DNA of 64,000 bases. Source: Sphaerosporella brunnea. Lineage: Eukaryota; Ascomycota; Pezizomycetes; Pezizales; Pyronemataceae. Location of the stretch: NCBI GenBank assembly GCA_008704415.1, contig VXIS01000026.1:186001-250000 (forward strand), given 5' to 3'. Below are positions 45,324-56,411 of the stretch, in pieces (within the stretch, counting starts at the first letter, position 1; each line of letters opens with the position of its first letter). A program made the position numbers and the translations under genes. A model generated the notes under the pieces. It made no database searches. It was not told the DNA's origin and saw only the letters and a program-made list of their open reading frames with translations.

Positions 45324-45387
45324 GTTCCACTGATGGTTGCATGACACGTTCACCTCAGCGCGCCCGCCAGCCAGCCCGTCGCGGTTA

Positions 45388-45437
45388 TGGTGCACTTCAC
45401 TTTAAACCTGGACCTTCGCTAGTTTGGAGTTACCCGG
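45388..45437. repeat. Left terminal inverted repeat of the transposon
   Basis: 50 bp, matching the inverted right end at 49 positions; the mismatch is at position 40 (G here, A in the right TIR). The outer end follows TA directly. Confidence 0.95.
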
Positions 45438-45496
45438 TTGACGCCCAATTTATTTGGGTGGGCGCGGCCCGAGTGCTCAGTTGTGAAGAACGAACG

Positions 45497-45687
45497 CCCG
45501 TCCCGTCGCGCCAAACCCCGCCCCCGTCGCGCCAAACCCCGCCCCCGTCGCGCCAAACCCCGCCCCCGTCGCGCCAAACCCCGCCCCCGTCGCGCCAAAC
45601 CCCGCCCCCGTTGCGCCAAACCCCGCCCCCGTTGCGCCAAACCCCGCCCCCGTCGCGTCAAACCCTGCCCCCGTCACGCCAAACGGT
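45497..45687. repeat. 21-bp GC-rich minisatellite in the transposon leader
   Basis: About nine tandem units of CGTCGCGCCAAACCCCGCCC with one further C, nearly identical apart from C-to-T changes (CGTTGCGCC, CGTCACGCC) in the last units. Twenty-one is a multiple of three, so all three plus frames stay open through it and encode repeats such as RQTPPPS or RRAKPRP. The true ATG lies after it. It may be a binding array for the transposase or a promoter element; both are inferences. Confidence 0.9.
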
Positions 45688-45706
45688 CAAGAAACGCAGC
45701 GGCAAC

Positions 45707-47623
45707 ATGACGAAAATTACTCTCATGGACCAGGGGAAGGTTTGTGGGTTTCAGCTTAAGGAAACAGCTGAAGATAGGCGTAGGGGGCGCACAGTATTTT
45801 CCCGGGTCCCGCTCCCAGCAGGAATTTCTCGAGATGAAGTCAACATTGCCCGGTCAGACTGGCCGCAGTCGACGCGCCACCGGAACCATCCTGATCAGAG
45901 AATTGATCAAATAAAAGAAGTGATTTTGAGCGAGGCCAGTCAAGATTTGAAGCGGATTCTAAAATTGCGGACCCATCGCCCTTTGGATAACCAAGGTGCC
46001 GATGTTAAATGGCTGCTTCAGATTCAGGCCTTCCTTAACCTTCAGCTGATGGGTTTAAAGCGAGGGTTTTGGCGCAAGCCACGCAAGCTTTTAGCACAGA
46101 TGGTGGCTGCCGGGGATCGAAAGGGAAAATGGGTGCAGGAGCGAGTCATGAAGTACGAAGCTCACTGGGTACGGTACCGCACCTTCTTTTGCAGCCAGCA
46201 GGGCCGTCATCCCAAGCATCTAGACAAGTTACTGGATGAAGGGACTGTTCTATTTCTCCGAGAATACCTAGCAGAGATGAAGGAAGGAATCACAAGCAAA
46301 AAATTGGCGGATGCTGTTGTTGGCTTTTGGACCCGACAGAATATTGCGGCCGGAGTTCGTGCAAACGCCGTTGAAAAAACCCTTTCATGCTCGACGGCTC
46401 GGCGCTACCTGAGAAAGGAAGGATTTTGCTGGAAAGACCTGACGAAGGGACTTTACAAGGATGGACACGAGCGAGAGGACATTGTTCGCTACCGGGACCA
46501 AGAGTTTCTACCATTGATGCTGAATTTAAAGCCAAAAATGTTGGAGTTCTATATTCAAGCGGGTCAGCCTCCAGAGCTTCCAAAAATAGTCACAGCACAT
46601 GTCCCGGACACTGTGAGGCCGGGCGAACGCCCTATTGTGCCCGTGTATCAGGATGAGACAACATTCTATTCCAACGATGGACTGACGGAAGGTTGGGTCA
46701 CGGAGGAGTGGTATCCTTTGCGGCCAAAAGGTGAAGGCTCAAGTATAAATGTCTCGGACTTTGTCACGCCTGCTGGAAGGCTTCGTGCGCCAGAAGGAAC
46801 CCCTGCACACCTTCTACCGCAATATGGCTTGGCTGCGGGGCTCAGAATGAATGCTTCATCTGCCGTTAATTTGTTGGAGTGCGGGCAGGGCACATGGTGG
46901 AATTCCGAACGTCTTGTTACACAGCTGGAAGAAGTTGCAATACCAATTTTCAACCTCGCATTTCCGGGTTGCCAAGCTGTATTCATCTTTGACAATGCTA
47001 CGCTTCATTGTAGCTACAAAGCGGATGCCCTCAGGGTTGCCAAGATTAACCTATATCCGGGAGGGAAGCAGCCCCTTATGCGTCCGGGGCGGGACCACCG
47101 AACTGGCCTAGAACAGCCTATGGTATTGCCGGACGGACAGGCAAAAGGCGCCAAGATGATTCTCCAGGAGCGTGGATTGTGGGACGAGGGAATGCTGCTG
47201 CAATGCAATTCCAGCTGCGTACAGGGTTGTAATAAGTGTGCGAAGGGCATCCTGGCTATGGAACCCGACTTCCAAGCCCAAAAGTGCATCGTGGCGGAGG
47301 TAATCGAGCGACATGGACACTTGGTTGCCTTCCTTCCAAAATACCACCCCGAACTGAGCCCCATTGAATATGTATGGGGCCGTTCAAAAATACATGCACG
47401 GCGGCATTGCTCCTATTCCTTACCGGCTCTCCGCACAATGCTACCGATATGTTTGGGGCTCGATGTTGTTACAGATGAAATCGTCTGGAAATTCTTCCGC
47501 AGGGTTGAGAGAATAATGGAGGCGTACCGCAGTGGGAGCAGGTATGGAACCGCGGAATTCAAGAATAAAGTGTACAAAAGCCATAGGAGAGTGGCAGCAG
47601 CCATTCTGGATGAGGATGAATAA
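45707..47623 (+). CDS. DDE transposase, IS630/Tc1-mariner superfamily, 638 aa
   Basis: It catalyses cut-and-paste movement of the surrounding element. ATG 45,707 (MTKITLMDQGKVCGFQ) is the first in-frame ATG inside the TIRs; the open frame continues upstream out of the element and must not be used. Around residues 226-265 a helix-turn-helix-like block (STARRYLRKEGFCWKDLTKG) precedes DGHEREDIVRYR. The catalytic residues are D316 (YQDETTFYSND), D429 (FIFDNATLHC) and E554 (LSPIEYVWG). The D-to-E distance of 125 far exceeds the 34 residues of classic Tc1. The extra segment carries ERGLWDEG and a Cys cluster (CNSSCVQGCNKC). The C-terminus is basic and then acidic (HRRVAAAILDEDE). This long-spacer form is one I know from fungal genomes. 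Stop TAA at 47,621. Confidence 0.95.
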   Translation: MTKITLMDQGKVCGFQLKETAEDRRRGRTVFSRVPLPAGISRDEVNIARSDWPQSTRHRNHPDQRIDQIKEVILSEASQDLKRILKLRTHRPLDNQGADVKWLLQIQAFLNLQLMGLKRGFWRKPRKLLAQMVAAGDRKGKWVQERVMKYEAHWVRYRTFFCSQQGRHPKHLDKLLDEGTVLFLREYLAEMKEGITSKKLADAVVGFWTRQNIAAGVRANAVEKTLSCSTARRYLRKEGFCWKDLTKGLYKDGHEREDIVRYRDQEFLPLMLNLKPKMLEFYIQAGQPPELPKIVTAHVPDTVRPGERPIVPVYQDETTFYSNDGLTEGWVTEEWYPLRPKGEGSSINVSDFVTPAGRLRAPEGTPAHLLPQYGLAAGLRMNASSAVNLLECGQGTWWNSERLVTQLEEVAIPIFNLAFPGCQAVFIFDNATLHCSYKADALRVAKINLYPGGKQPLMRPGRDHRTGLEQPMVLPDGQAKGAKMILQERGLWDEGMLLQCNSSCVQGCNKCAKGILAMEPDFQAQKCIVAEVIERHGHLVAFLPKYHPELSPIEYVWGRSKIHARRHCSYSLPALRTMLPICLGLDVVTDEIVWKFFRRVERIMEAYRSGSRYGTAEFKNKVYKSHRRVAAAILDEDE

Positions 47624-47771
47624 TGAGCTATTAGTTGGTGATCGTTGAGGATGTGCGGAGCTGGGTTGGGCTGTATTGGCATTTTTTTTATTTTTTTTAC
47701 TGCAATTACAAGGCTTTTACATAATATCTACGCCCGAATACCAAATCACAATGCATCACTCGCTATGGCGG

Positions 47772-47821
47772 CCGGGTAACTTCAAACTAGCGAAGGTCCA
47801 GGTTTAAAGTGAAGTGCACCA
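47772..47821. repeat. Right terminal inverted repeat of the transposon
   Basis: Inverted copy of the left TIR, ending GTGAAGTGCACCA before TA. T and A runs at about 47,680-47,700, between the stop codon and this TIR, may supply the 3' UTR and polyadenylation signals. Confidence 0.95.
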
Positions 47822-47896
47822 TAGAGACAGCCGCCCAACTGCCTTTTGGCAGCGTGTCCGCACCGTCAGGCTTTTTTGGGCCGGCCTTTAGAAACA

Positions 47897-48010
47897 CTAG
47901 GGTAAACACCACATTCTTGCCTGCTCGCGCCTGGTCCCGACTTTGGCACTCGCCAGCAGACGCAGCACAGCGTTGGTACATTGTTCGTCGGCAAACAAGA
48001 CCTTGATCGG
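47897..48010 (-). pseudogene. LINE E ORF2 C-terminus
   Basis: TPIKVLFADEQCTNAVLRLL and ASAKVG match the terminal block of LINE C and of the 36,636 insertion. The zinc-finger region upstream (about 48,100-48,250) is only faintly visible. Confidence 0.7.
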
Positions 48011-49149
48011 GGTGGGATCTTTCCCCGTGTCAGACTCCTTCATCTCTTGTGCCCGCGCCAGCTGCCGTCCACAACACGTCTTGCTGGTTTCGCCACCTCG
48101 CGCAGAACCTGAATAGGTATTTTCTGGTCGGCCGTGGCGCATTCTTGCAGAAACGGTACCCATACAAGCTCTGTTTGCCTCACGCGAGCTGGAATTTATT
48201 ACCAGCGTGGACCGTCATCGGTGGTAGCTGTTGACGACAGGTTTCACGCAGTGGACATTACCAACGTAGGAAGTAGAGAAATATTGAAGGTACAGAGCTA
48301 AGGGCGAGTTACTGCGCCCTTAAGTGGCAGAAACGAGCACCAGTATATCGCTAGTTCATACTAGGATCCACCAGAGAGTCATACTCTATTTCTCAACAGT
48401 AGCCACTGCCTTCGGCGGGCGCTTGCACGTCTGTCAAGATTCGTGCCGTCACGCCAGCACCCGCGGTGGGTGCCTGTCGCCGTGCCTGGTGGAGGCCCAC
48501 TGGAATGCCAAAAAGCGCCGCATCATGGGTTCGTTGTTGCTGCCGACTTACGCTACGTTGCTTGACCCCTCTCCGGCCAGAGACCGGTTGCGGCTCCCAT
48601 AGCTGCTGTGTTCACGCCTTGTGCTATCTGTATGTATCGCGCCTGGATTGCAGGTGGTTCATCCCACATGGCAGCGCACATTGAGGTGCGCCCGTTTTGC
48701 TGTGAGCAACGTTGCCGTGGTCCGTTTGCCCCGGGCAGGGCTGTTCTGGAATTGCGTTGGCGACTTTCGCTGCCAGGGGGACATGTATCGTCAAACGCGA
48801 GTCTTTGGCAAAGCATAGTAGGCGTTGTGCTGACGTGACCTGTTCGGTTAGGGGCAGTATCTGCGAGCGCACCGCGGATGCGATTGCCAGCTGGGTTATC
48901 GGATGCTGTGGAGGCCAGCCTGGCTGCAGAGCGACTGACGCGATGTGACACCAGCGTGACGGCGTCCACATGTCAGGCCTCGTCCATGAGGGGGCGAAGC
49001 GCAGTTGCAGATTTCTCTCGCTTACCGGTTCAACAGTTTCTGGGTCTCCGCGGGTCGGCCCTTCTGGCCGCCATCGCACCAAAACCGTGCAAGCGGCGCC
49101 GATACACCTGGCGTTTTCTGGCGTCGGTCCAGTTTTTTCATAGAGTGAC

Positions 49150-50777
49150 TTTATTCAAACTTTGGCCATCCTGGCCTTTCCCATGCGGACGTTGTGGTGA
49201 TGTCAGCTTCTGGTGGCGCATTTGTTAAGCGTGTCGGTGGCTCTGCAAAGTCGTTTCCTGGGGCCACACATGACATGTCATCCGCGTATGGGACCGCAGA
49301 GGCCTCGTTGTATGCCCTGCTGATCGAGGACTCACCCTCGGGGAAACGCCCGAACAGGTGTGTAACCAACAGGATTGGCGATATGGACAGCCCTTCGGGT
49401 CAGCCTGTGCGCATCGCCACCGGATCGCCTAACTGTCCTTCGAACTTCATCCTGATGCGCTTGTCGCGCAGAAGGGATCAGCGGATGAGGCCACGCGTGG
49501 CTTCGAGAGTGGTATGGGGACCGTTTTGGAAACATGGTTGAAAACATTCTTGACGTCCATCAACAGGACATCAACAATGCATTTGTTTGGTCAGGCGGTT
49601 TGGGAATACCGCCACTGCATCGACTGCCGCCCAGTCTGATCCGCTCAAACTGGCCCCATTCAGCCAACAACCTGTTTTGGCGGCGTGGGTTAGCTTTGTT
49701 GTGACAACTGGTTCAATTACTTCTCCTAAGCTGCGTAAGAGGGTGATCACTCGGTCGGACCGCGCCTTGGAGTAGTCGTTCTTTTTGGGCTCAGGCATCA
49801 TCACGACGGTGGCGTGTCGCCATTGTTGCTGTTGGTAGCCTTGGGAGAAGCATGCACCACCAGGGGCTGTAACCCCCTCAGGATACCTCTTTCATGCCAG
49901 CCGCACCGCCGGTGGCTCCAGTTTAGCTGAACCGGCTGCTGAGCATGAGGCATGAGCGTAGCACTCCCGGTCCACCTCTGACTGCTAAACAATGGTGTCC
50001 ATCTGCACGCGCAACGGCTCTTCGTTTGACCAGTCTCCGTTGGCGGGGAAAGGAATGGTCGGGCTATCATCGTGGGTCCTTTGTCAGCCGCGGTCATTCC
50101 CTTTCCACCGTGTTCTTCCCACAGGAGTTCGCCGCCAGTTGCAGTGGTATCTTGGGTATCTGCTGGGCCTGCATGTTGCAGAAGGTTAGACCAGTGCTCC
50201 CGCTTCACTACCCGGATAGCTGCCCTCAGCGTGTTGCGGGCAGTGCTGACCTGTCGCTGAGTGGTGCCCTGGCGTTTCCGAAAAGACCTCTAGACCGCGT
50301 TTAGGGTCCGTCTGAGTTGGTCCATGTCCGCGTTCCACCAGCGTTTGGATCAGGCGCAGATGCGGAGGGGCTTTGCGTGTATACGGAGTACCAATGCCAG
50401 CGCGTCGGAGATCGGCTTGCCTCATCGTCTGGTTGGCTCTCAGGCTCATTGAGTTGTACTCGATGCCTAACTGTAGCCGCTTGTGGCCACAGGTCTTCGG
50501 CTTGTTCTAGTTGCTCCTCCGTCATACCGTTGATGTCTCAGCCGGTAATTTCTTGGCTGGTTGACTGCGGACGTTGGTTGTAGCCTGTAACTGAAGACCA
50601 TGCTAGGAGCAGGTGGTCCGATTCCGTTTTTTTCTGGGGAGACTGAGAACCAGCTGCTGATTGCAACCTTACTGCAGATGGTGACATCCAGGACTCCGGG
50701 CCGATTCTGAGCTGCGAGTGGCTCCGTGGCGTGTATGCGAATCCCGCAGGATGTGCGGCCAGGACAAACCGCGGCAA
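49150..50777 (-). pseudogene. LINE E endonuclease end and reverse transcriptase
   Basis: The endonuclease part ends with the SDH motif (TESDHLLLAW). Downstream, MPEPKKNDYSKARSDRVITL and LLRSLGEVIEPVV correspond to RT finger motifs, usually P-KP-K-DYS--RSYRVI-LL--LGK. LMDVKNVFNHVSKT, in another frame, is the palm block with the first catalytic Asp, and YADDMSC near 49,280 is the YxDD active site. Frameshifts separate these blocks, and the stretch between palm and YADD is poorly preserved. Catalytic residues survive, but no continuous frame does. Confidence 0.85.
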
Positions 50778-50800
50778 TTGGCTGGTGGCAACGCCATAGT

Positions 50801-53800
50801 ATGTTATACGGCGGCAGGGAAAAGCATCAATTGGGGTTACAGTATAGACCAGGGATGCCCAGATCCGGTGTAATCAGTCGACAGAACAGGGTACCGTTCC
50901 CAGTAATTGGACGACAAGAACGTGCTGTTACGGTTCGCCATAAGCAGCCCGAAACTCCAAGTGTGTGTTACTGCTCTTGTCATTCATAGGCGGGACTAGG
51001 CCAGTTTCATTCCGAGTTTGGCATGATTTGCCGCAGCACGTCCGCGCAGGCTCGTCGGAGTCCTGTGAGCAACGTTAGGGAACGGTGTCGTTTTTTCACT
51101 GGACCGGTTCCCAATCATGAAGTTTACTTGGATCACGAATTGGTAGGATTCGCGATCCTACAGGCGGAGGTGCTGGCCTCCGCTGTAGAATCAATTCCAT
51201 GCTGGCAACTGCTCGGCGGTACGCGATACTTATCAATAAAACTCTCACTTGAACGTTGCCGTCGCAGATGGATACCAGTGTATCGTAACAACGCGCACAG
51301 CGATCGGGCTTAAGCACACAAATCTGCTAGAGAGGCCAAGCAGGCCATGCCAGCGACGAGCCTTTAAAATTCCTGGGCGGGGCTGTTTTAAAAGCATCGC
51401 AGCCAACAGACTAGCTCGCGCGCCGGCCGTCCCCAGGCTCCTTTGCAGACCTGCGTACGCTCTCCTGCTGGTGGATTGTACCATGCATTCCTCTCGTGCT
51501 GGACCTCTGAACGGTCGACCCAACTACCTGGGCTCGCGGCGACCGGGTCGAACACACCGTCATGGCACCAGTGGGTGGCATGTATCCATATGCGTAGCTT
51601 TTTATATCAACCCGACCCCGGCACGACGTGTTTTTCCCGCTCGCCTAACGGCGGCCTTAACTCGCCCGGCAGAGAAATCACCCCGACAGTTGGCTCGTCG
51701 CCGCGGTAGTAGTTCGTGGAATCATGGCTGGTCAACGGTTAGTTATCTCGCTCACTGTGTTCCGACGGTCAACGCCTTCACACCACTTGTCTCTGTCAAC
51801 AAGCAACTCCGGGACGCGGCTCAATGTGGGAAAGCTGCCAATAACATTGCGGCGCACGGGTGATCGCGATCACGCCCCTACTGCCGCTGCCGACCAGCAG
51901 CCTTCAAGAAGGCCCAGGCCGACGGCATGGCTCCCACTCCGGATGTTATTCTAGCCATCGGCGACGATAACGATCCGCATGGATGTCGAGTGTATCGCGG
52001 TTCCGGCTGCGAGGGGGCCCACGGCGGGCAGCTATACAGGTGTGGTGGCATCGCAAAAGCTTGTGTGCCTGAGTCATGAGGGGTGCACGCCATTGCTTCA
52101 CCTTGTTCTGCTTTGCAGAGTCCTGTTTCGCCTTTTTCTCTTTGAATTGCTCTCCATTATATGTCTCGTGACCTTTTTCGCCTACCTTGTGGATAGTGTT
52201 GTCTGTGACAGCTTGCGGTCAGGTCATAAATATACAACGGTCAAAGCGTGCTGCCGCCCAGGCCTGGGGCGACCACTAGAGCAGCAGTCCTCATATGGCA
52301 CGAAAACCAAGGAAAAGAAACCGCTGTGCTTCGTTGACTGATGCCAGGAGCATGATTCTGCGCAACTTTCCCGTTCTCCATCTAAGCGACCGATGCGGAT
52401 GCGCGTATCCGCACCTGGCGACGCACAGGACAGGCTGGCAGGATGTATCCCAACCATGCAGTCCTTGAACATGTCTTTGCATTGTCTCCACAATTAGGAA
52501 TTGCGTTCACAGGCACAGGTGGGAACCAAGAGTCAGATACACGCACGTAGTGTCATTACGATACTAAAAAGTTCTTAAACCCTCGCGACCACAGATTACC
52601 AATTCAGTCCGGCCGCGGATACAACAATTTGCTTTCGAGGTGCAGGGGGGGCGCCTTTTAACCTCCATGGACAGACCTGCGACCGGATGACTGGCGAATA
52701 TCTCCCTGGGGCTCTGTATGGCTGCGGGACACGACCCAAGGGCCGTGGCATATGATACCAATCTGCTCGACATTACCATCGCTAGCTGCAATGAAGCTCG
52801 CGTCAGAGAGCTACATGTGCTGTAATGCCGGTCAATCAATGAAGCTGGAAATAGGGCTCACTCAACCCCGTCGTTGTACTGATATGTCGCAGCGCCGGCG
52901 GTCCAAGTGGCTATCGATTTATGAGTTTTTATAGTCCCGTCTCATGTGCCTATATTGCATCTTCAGTCAACCTTCAATGGCGGCGCCGAACGATGCAATC
53001 CGTCTCCGCGACAGTGCCGCCAACGAGCAGGGACAGGCAAAGGTTGCCTCTCCCGCGCCAGCGATGAGACACAGCGGCCGACTGCCACTATTTCCGCCAT
53101 GCTGATTCAACTGTGACCTATTCTAAACGGCATGCTAGTTGGCCAAGATATTAATGCAACGTTGCCGGCGGCGAGTTCTGGGTTAGGTTCCGACCAACTC
53201 CTAAACCTCTAACGACCTAGGCCTGCCCCAGTGACAGATTACTGAATGTTCTCACGCTGCATGCGCCGACCCACAGTCATCGATTAACTTCTTTCACCAC
53301 TGTTTGGGTTGCCAAGGGGAGGGAGAGGCACGCGTGTAGTTGCTTTGGAAAGACTAGATATATTGAACTCCACGGGAATTTCGTCCTCATCATCATCCAT
53401 GATCACTCAGAGCTGCCTCATCGGACACTCAATCCAGCTGGTCAACGCGACGGCAGAGGCGGTTCAGATCGGCGTTAAGACGATAAATGAAAGCTTGCAC
53501 TAACGTTTACGTTTCCTACCAGAATAAACCCCCGTAGCGACTGTTGAGCCACAGCGGCATGGACAGGCAGCGCCGACCCCGGGGCCACATCGCAGCCGGA
53601 CGATAGGCATCCTTTGCCCTCAAAGAATTGAGGCTGGTGCCAAAAGGTCAACTCAAACCAGTCGTCCATTCGATATATTTTTATACACGCAAACGACACC
53701 GGTGCTCAACACGAACGCGGAGCCGTAACTAGAAGAGATCTGGCGCTCACTGACATCTGAAAACGTCCAGTTCGTGTTGTGACTTCCGTACTTTTGTGTC

Positions 53801-55513
53801 CAGCCACCACCAACATAATCACTGCTACACCCCTGCGTCTTCAGGTGTGTACATTTGCCACACAGTGATCGGACCCATGCTCTAGAATACTGACCAGACG
53901 TCGTGCGCGCAGCCGACAAGAGCGCAAAGTGATCACCGCAGCTGAGGGCTTTAGAATGCCATTAGCGGCGAGCAACGCAGGATATTGCGTGTCAGAGGCT
54001 GGCTGTTGAGCGTGTCTGCCCCCACGCCGTAACACATACAAAAACACCAGTGCGAAAACTCAAACCTGGCGTTGTGATGATTAGGCCGCGGGGGACAAGG
54101 GTTGGAAAGCACATAAAAGGAAACTTGGCAAGCACCCAAACGCGAGAATACTGCCTGTATGAACAAAGTATTTATTCTGGGAGTCTTGAAATGCCTTCGT
54201 AAATCACCGCTGTCATTCCTGCATTTTCTCAGAGCGTAGCGGAGGATCTGTCAGGCCTTGGGGTGGCGGTCCGCGTTGATGACTGTGAAAGGTAATTTCC
54301 AAATCGCGGTGGGGAGGACGGACGCTGGTAGGCCAAAGGCCTTTGCTTGACATTTGCAGGTGGCATTTCATTCGGGACTGGGAGTAGGACTCCTGAAATA
54401 CTGTGGACACGTGTGGAGGAAACGCTCCACATAGTGACTGCCCGTTGCAGTGTTGAACAGGGAAGCGTCGGTCGTCAAGCAGGAAGTTTGAGACATTCAT
54501 CGCATTGACGTATTCCTCACCTTCTGTTGACTCCCCACGACATTGCAATGCGTGAATCCTCTCAGGCTACCGCTCCAGTGACTAACCAATCAAACCGGGC
54601 CTGTTATCACCGCGGCCACTCAACCTTATTGACAGCCCAAAACCTGGAGCCATGGGAAGGACGTAGTGTCCAATTGAAGTTTCTACTTTTCCATTGAGGG
54701 ATTATCGGGATCAGCGTGCACTACGATTTCATCGCAGTGGCCGTTTTGAGTGCGTTCCCGGACGCGTTTTCCTTTTCTGGTTCAGCATTGATGTTTGGGT
54801 TGTGAACGCATCGAAGCCATCTCTACCCAAAATGGCAGTCCTAGTGGGTAATGTGCACTAATCTCCTATCACGCGAACACGTCGTGCTACATTACTCCTG
54901 TCCTGTGTGGTATATTCTGCGTTTACAGCACAAATCGCACCTCAATGCATGGGTGACACTATCATGATGGCCATTGGGCGACAAAAAGCGCTAACAGGTC
55001 GGTTCTTGGAAACATTCTGCATTCTGTGGTAGAAATCAGTCCTTCCAGCCACGATTTGATACGTCTAAGACTTAGCGTTTTCACATGCCGCAGTGGATAT
55101 AACATCCAATCCTGCGGCATCTCCACTCCCTCAAGAGTATAACTTGAAAATCTTAACCTTGCCTGACACGCTAGATGCAGGACGTCGTTCACAGCCATCG
55201 ATTCATGTGGTCAAATCATCGTTAACCGCACCTGCCACCTCAGGGCACCAGCGCCCGCACGCGTCAAACGCCACGGGGTCAGAGGAATGATATGCTGCAC
55301 TAATTACTCAACGCCAAAGGGTTGCCAACGGGTCATGGTCGCCTGCACTGCTCTGCTGACGTTGTGGAATGCGAGAAGCCCTGCGAATTGAGCACCCATG
55401 ACCGCACAGACGGGCAACACACTCCTCGCTTGCCTTTATTTTGGCAGACCTTGCAAACTGGTGCCGCCTGTATATGTACGCTTCCGTGTTCTCACCTCAT
55501 GCGTAGCGATCGC
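50801..55513. other. Long stretch without a supportable gene
   Basis: Frames reach 204 codons on the plus strand (51,249-51,863), with no ATG-supported start or motif and overlapped by other frames. A possible LINE 5' extension (VRVLLISIAYRRA on the minus strand at about 51,235) could be endonuclease-derived. Otherwise I see no repeats, RNA genes or transposon ends. Confidence 0.35.
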
Positions 55514-56006
55514 CAGGGCTGTCAAAAGTCCGGCCAGTCCGGCTTTGAGCCAGGCCTGAACCGGACAGAGTGAAATGGGTTTTGAAATCACAGCCCGTTT
55601 AGACCAGGCTTTTTGGATTGAGACCCAGTCGCATCTGTGGTTTTTTGCTTACACATACCTCAAGGAAAGAAACATGAACGTGAGATACAGATTCAACAAC
55701 CTGAAGGACTTCCAGCTACCCCTCCATCTCCCCCCTCGCTGTTCCGAAATCTGTGGATTGCGATTGACGCTCTAGCTGCGGCGGAACGAGCACAGAACGA
55801 TCAGCGCTTTTGGTGGCCCCGAGTTCGGCACAATGACCGACCCGGCCTTAATTCAGGATACCGGGCACCGTCCGTTACCTATCAGATATCCAGCTTTTTC
55901 TTATGTCGGCCCGAACCTGTCGGGCTTGCCACATCACCGACCCGACCTGACCCACTCCGTGGGGCCCCGTTTGGCCTAGCGGCCGGCCGGACTATTGACC
56001 GCCCTG
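55514..56006. mobile_element. Non-autonomous hAT element, 493 bp, imperfect TSD
   Basis: The left end reads CAGGGCTGTCAAAAGTCCGG and the right end, inverted, CAGGGCGGTCAATAGTCCGG. The flanks GCGATCGC (55,506-55,513) and GCCATTGC (56,007-56,014) agree at six of eight positions, so this insertion is older than the other hAT copies. GC-rich subterminal repeats (CGACCCGACC, CCGGCCGGCC) fill the right 150 bp. No transposase frame is present. Confidence 0.8.
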
Positions 56007-56411
56007 GCCATTGCGAAGGTATCAAATTCGAAACCCTATGATGGCATAACACAAGGTGTTTTGGGATGAGTCAAGACGTCCGATGAGGCATGTTGCAGGA
56101 GGCAAGGGTGCGATGGCCGCTCTCTGGTTGTTGACATCCACCATGGATGGAATAAGGATGCGCAAGGCAGCTGGAAGCATCAAGTGCGCATGGGAGCGGA
56201 ATTTGGTGCAGGGTGTCCCAGAGCAATGTCTCTGACCCCGCGGAAAGTAAAAGCTCAACTTCAGCACCTGGATCTTGCGACACAGTAGCCAGCCCCGCAG
56301 TGGCCCACATGCGCACAGAACAATGGTGAGGGACAATCTGCGCACCACACAATAACGTCCCCAGACCCTCCGACCGGACGCCGTCCAACTCGAGCTATGG
56401 GCCACGCTCTG
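56007..56411. other. Possible coding remnant on the minus strand
   Basis: A minus frame of 105 codons (56,071-56,388) without ATG has gene-like composition (GAEVELLLSAGSETLLWDTL). It could be the next exon of the membrane-protein candidate at 56,412, but no splice sites were identified. Confidence 0.25.

Larger units (their letters stand above)
45388..47821 (+). mobile_element. Intact Tc1-mariner-type transposon, 2,434 bp
   Basis: The element has 50-bp terminal inverted repeats (45,388-45,437 and 47,772-47,821) beginning TGGTGCACTTCACTTTAAAC and differing at one position in 50. It is flanked by TA on both sides (45,386-45,387 and 47,822-47,823), the target duplication of the IS630-Tc1-mariner superfamily. 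It holds one uninterrupted transposase gene and a GC-rich 21-bp minisatellite between the left TIR and the start codon. Near-identical TIRs and an open frame indicate a young, possibly active copy. Two dead relatives lie at 22,995 and 38,166. Confidence 0.95.
47830..50800 (-). mobile_element. LINE E: nearly full-length ORF2 relic
   Basis: This minus-strand LINE contains, from right to left, the end of an endonuclease domain (GPESWM...TESDHLLL, about 50,600-50,700), the pre-RT region (REHWSNLLQHAGPADTQ at about 50,200), reverse transcriptase (about 49,805-49,150) and a C-terminal block (KVLFADEQCTNAVLRLLASA at about 47,940). It is the only copy in the window with RT palm motifs. The 3' end seen in other copies is missing; the Tc1-type transposon abuts it at 47,823. 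Homology may extend further right to about 51,320, but is too weak to claim. Confidence 0.85.

Noticed and set aside
45158..45706. In-frame upstream extension of the transposase (would make an 821-aa protein).
   Set aside because: It starts at GTG outside the element, crosses the left TIR and is held open by the 21-bp repeat. The first ATG inside the TIRs is at 45,707.
45438..45710. Arg/Pro-rich repeat proteins (RRAKPRP, GATGAGF on the other strand) encoded by the 21-bp array.
   Set aside because: A 21-bp repeat without stop codons gives open frames on both strands by arithmetic; there is no start or domain.
51249..51863. 204-codon plus-strand frame.
   Set aside because: Low-information Arg/Pro/Ser-rich translation, no ATG-supported domain, overlapped by minus frames.
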